DNA of 64,000 bases, taken from contig JBBHKE010001257.1 of the NCBI GenBank assembly GCA_037447655.1, forward strand, positions 1 to 64,000, written 5' to 3'. Under the pieces are notes generated by a model, which had not been told where the DNA came from, searched no databases, and saw only the letters and a list, made by a program, of their open reading frames with translations. This document shows, one piece after another, positions 62,381 to 64,000 of the stretch. Each line of letters opens with the position of its first letter. Position 1 is the first letter of the stretch. This stretch comes from Zygnema cylindricum (taxonomy: Eukaryota; Streptophyta; Zygnematophyceae; Zygnematales; Zygnemataceae). The position numbers and the translations under genes were made by a program.

Positions 62381-64000
62381 GCACAACCAACGAAGAATCT
62401 TACGATTTGTACATGACAAGCGTTTTCCAAAATACAACCGAAAATAAAAACGAAGTTTGGTAACATTGTTTTGTCACGCTATTCGGTATTATTTGTTCAT
62501 TACACTATTTCTCTCAAAGGACATTCGCTATGTTCAAAAACAAAAACCCTAAAAAATAAGCTGGCGTATAGACTGGCGTTTGCAAAAAGTACAAAAATTA
62601 TGGCGTATGATGATTTCGTTACACATGTACATAGTACGCAAGTGAAGATTTGAAGATAAGTTTGTCGGTTCTAAAAATCTCAAAGATCGTCACTCTCGGA
62701 TCATAACTTGTGCGGCGCCATTCAATTTAAAACACGTGGCTTACAGACTCTACGAGATGGAACATCGACTCAATCAACCCGATCTGTAGAGTTGGCTGTA
62801 TGATTACAGAAACGTTTGATGGAACTTCACCCTTAGCGAACTTACTTTGTATTTTAGCGCGGATCCGCCGGACACGGTTTTCAAGTGTCTCTATGTCTAG
62901 AAGGACAAAATCGTAACTTACGCTTGTGAGGATTCTATACGTCGACAATACCTGTGACGGTTGTCAGCATCTACAATCTGTGGTAACACGTTACTTTTTG
63001 GAACTGCTTTGTGACATCGCATGTCTTACCGTGACATTGTAGACGTACCGCCTTCCAGTATGCGCAGTTTCACGGTTGAAGAAGATGTGATTTGCCTTCG
63101 CGTCGCTTGTCCGGTCGACTTGAAATGGCATCGGATTTTCGAGACCCCTGCAAAAAAAAAGCAGTATTGGACGAAAACAGACAAAACCAAACAAACTGTG
63201 TACTTTTCTTCGTCGTATTGAAATGTAAACGGACAAAACATGGCGAATTTTGTACTTTTCTTTTTCCTTGGCAATCGTATGATTTTTTTCGAGAATTACG
63301 GCACGTGCAAATATATGTTCCCATTTGTTTATCAAAAATACATGGTTTTAAAACACGTTACGCATGTGTTTTAAACGTAAGGTTGAAAATGACATTTTTT
63401 GTCATGGAAGTGGGTCGAAAAACACAAGACGACAAATTTTTGTACATCCTAATTTCGAGGATGACGCAAATTGTACTCTACAAATTTGCGATTCCTTCTT
63501 ACGGTTGCAACTTAGGAAGTACGGCACTAAGCTTTACAACAAAACGATAGAAAAAAAAATGAAAGTGGGGACATACCCTAAGTGTTGTGGTTGAAAAAAC
63601 GAACAACCAAAAGATTATGACTTTATATATGCTGTAAAAAGTTACAGTACACAGCGTATAGTGTTGATGTTTTTTTCGCCACTTAAAACATCTTTTCTTC
63701 GTACACACCTGTCCGATTTTCAATTGGAGATCACCAATCGAAAGGTGAGAAACTTACCCTTAAATCATAACCGTCGAATTAAAATCCGACAAGTGTGCAC
63801 GAATAAAATATGTTTTTAGTGGCAAAAAAACATCAAAGGTGTGTTCCAATGTAATCGTAACTTAGCGCACTTTCCCATTTGCTAAAGTTACAGCTACTTT
63901 CTATCGTTTTCCTCCATAAGTTACAGAAAAAAGTGAAACTCCGCAGCTGTACCAAAAAATTGAACTTACTACCGTACAAGTTGCGTTACCTTGAAACTTT

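Larger units (their letters stand above)
62071..64000. other. AT-rich segment with hairpins and inverted repeats, no convincing gene
   Basis: Frames here are short and on both strands; the longest (63092-63550 +, 62991-63335 -) overlap each other and look like chance. A - strand frame at 62948-62727 (73 codons) includes VSYDFVLLDIETLENRVRRI and could be a coding fragment, without family. GTATGTCCCCA at 62077-62087 recurs inverted at 63566-63576. Sequence 62098-62117 recurs inverted at 62818-62837 with 18 of 20 bases the same. A DNA-transposon remnant is possible. Confidence 0.4.

Overview
This 64 kb window looks like a repeat-rich block of a plant-type nuclear genome. It is almost wholly long terminal repeat (LTR) retrotransposons, most of them Ty1/copia, nested inside one another and decayed, plus one Ty3/gypsy element. 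No intact ordinary host gene is visible. The plant assignment rests on the primer-binding sites. They read GGTTATGGGCCCACC, which is the complement of the anticodon arm of plant-type initiator tRNA-Met as I know it; the animal form differs at the last bases. A non-seed plant or streptophyte alga is possible but not shown.

Layout. 1-2269 and 13062-13349 are two halves of an old copia element (X, + strand), split by a gag-only, non-autonomous element (B, 2270-13061). B's 5' LTR was in turn split by a full copia element (A, 2440-8881, target duplication AAATG). 13350-19513 is a full copia element on the - strand (C). 19514-20257 is a B-like LTR remnant and 20258-21905 a - strand copia pol fragment (D). 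22836-29341 is a - strand gypsy element with both LTRs. 29342-33070 (F) and 33071-34999 (G) are + strand copia remnants. 35000-40729 (H, - strand) and 40729-47031 (I, + strand) are copia elements joined head to head. 47032-50213 holds a decayed gag-like gene without pol (J), bracketed by two LTRs in inverted orientation. 51223-56349 (K) and 56350-60950 (L) are - strand copia elements; L carries a clean solo LTR (57089-58146, target duplication CTATA). 60951-61832 is an open frame resembling the C-terminal part of a non-LTR retrotransposon protein with a restriction-like endonuclease. 61833-64000 is AT-rich sequence with hairpins and no convincing gene.

Shared design. The copia elements here carry features that ordinary annotation would miss. 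First, their primer-binding site matches an internal half of initiator tRNA-Met, as in Drosophila copia and yeast Ty5, not the tRNA 3' end. Second, the Gag reading frame crosses the LTR/primer-site junction: one ATG lies inside the primer site, opposite the CAU anticodon, and a second in-frame ATG often lies inside the LTR. Third, the roughly 1 kb LTRs of the A/F/H/I/J/L group carry an antisense tRNA-like module with A-box-like and B-box-like motifs and, in most copies, a T run. Fourth, their U3 regions carry dense GTAC clusters and stacked short dyads.

Most coding regions carry stops and frameshifts, so within this window no element looks autonomous. All coordinates come from reading the sequence by eye. 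LTR ends are given to the base where TG...CA ends, target duplications or paired copies fix them, and are approximate otherwise.
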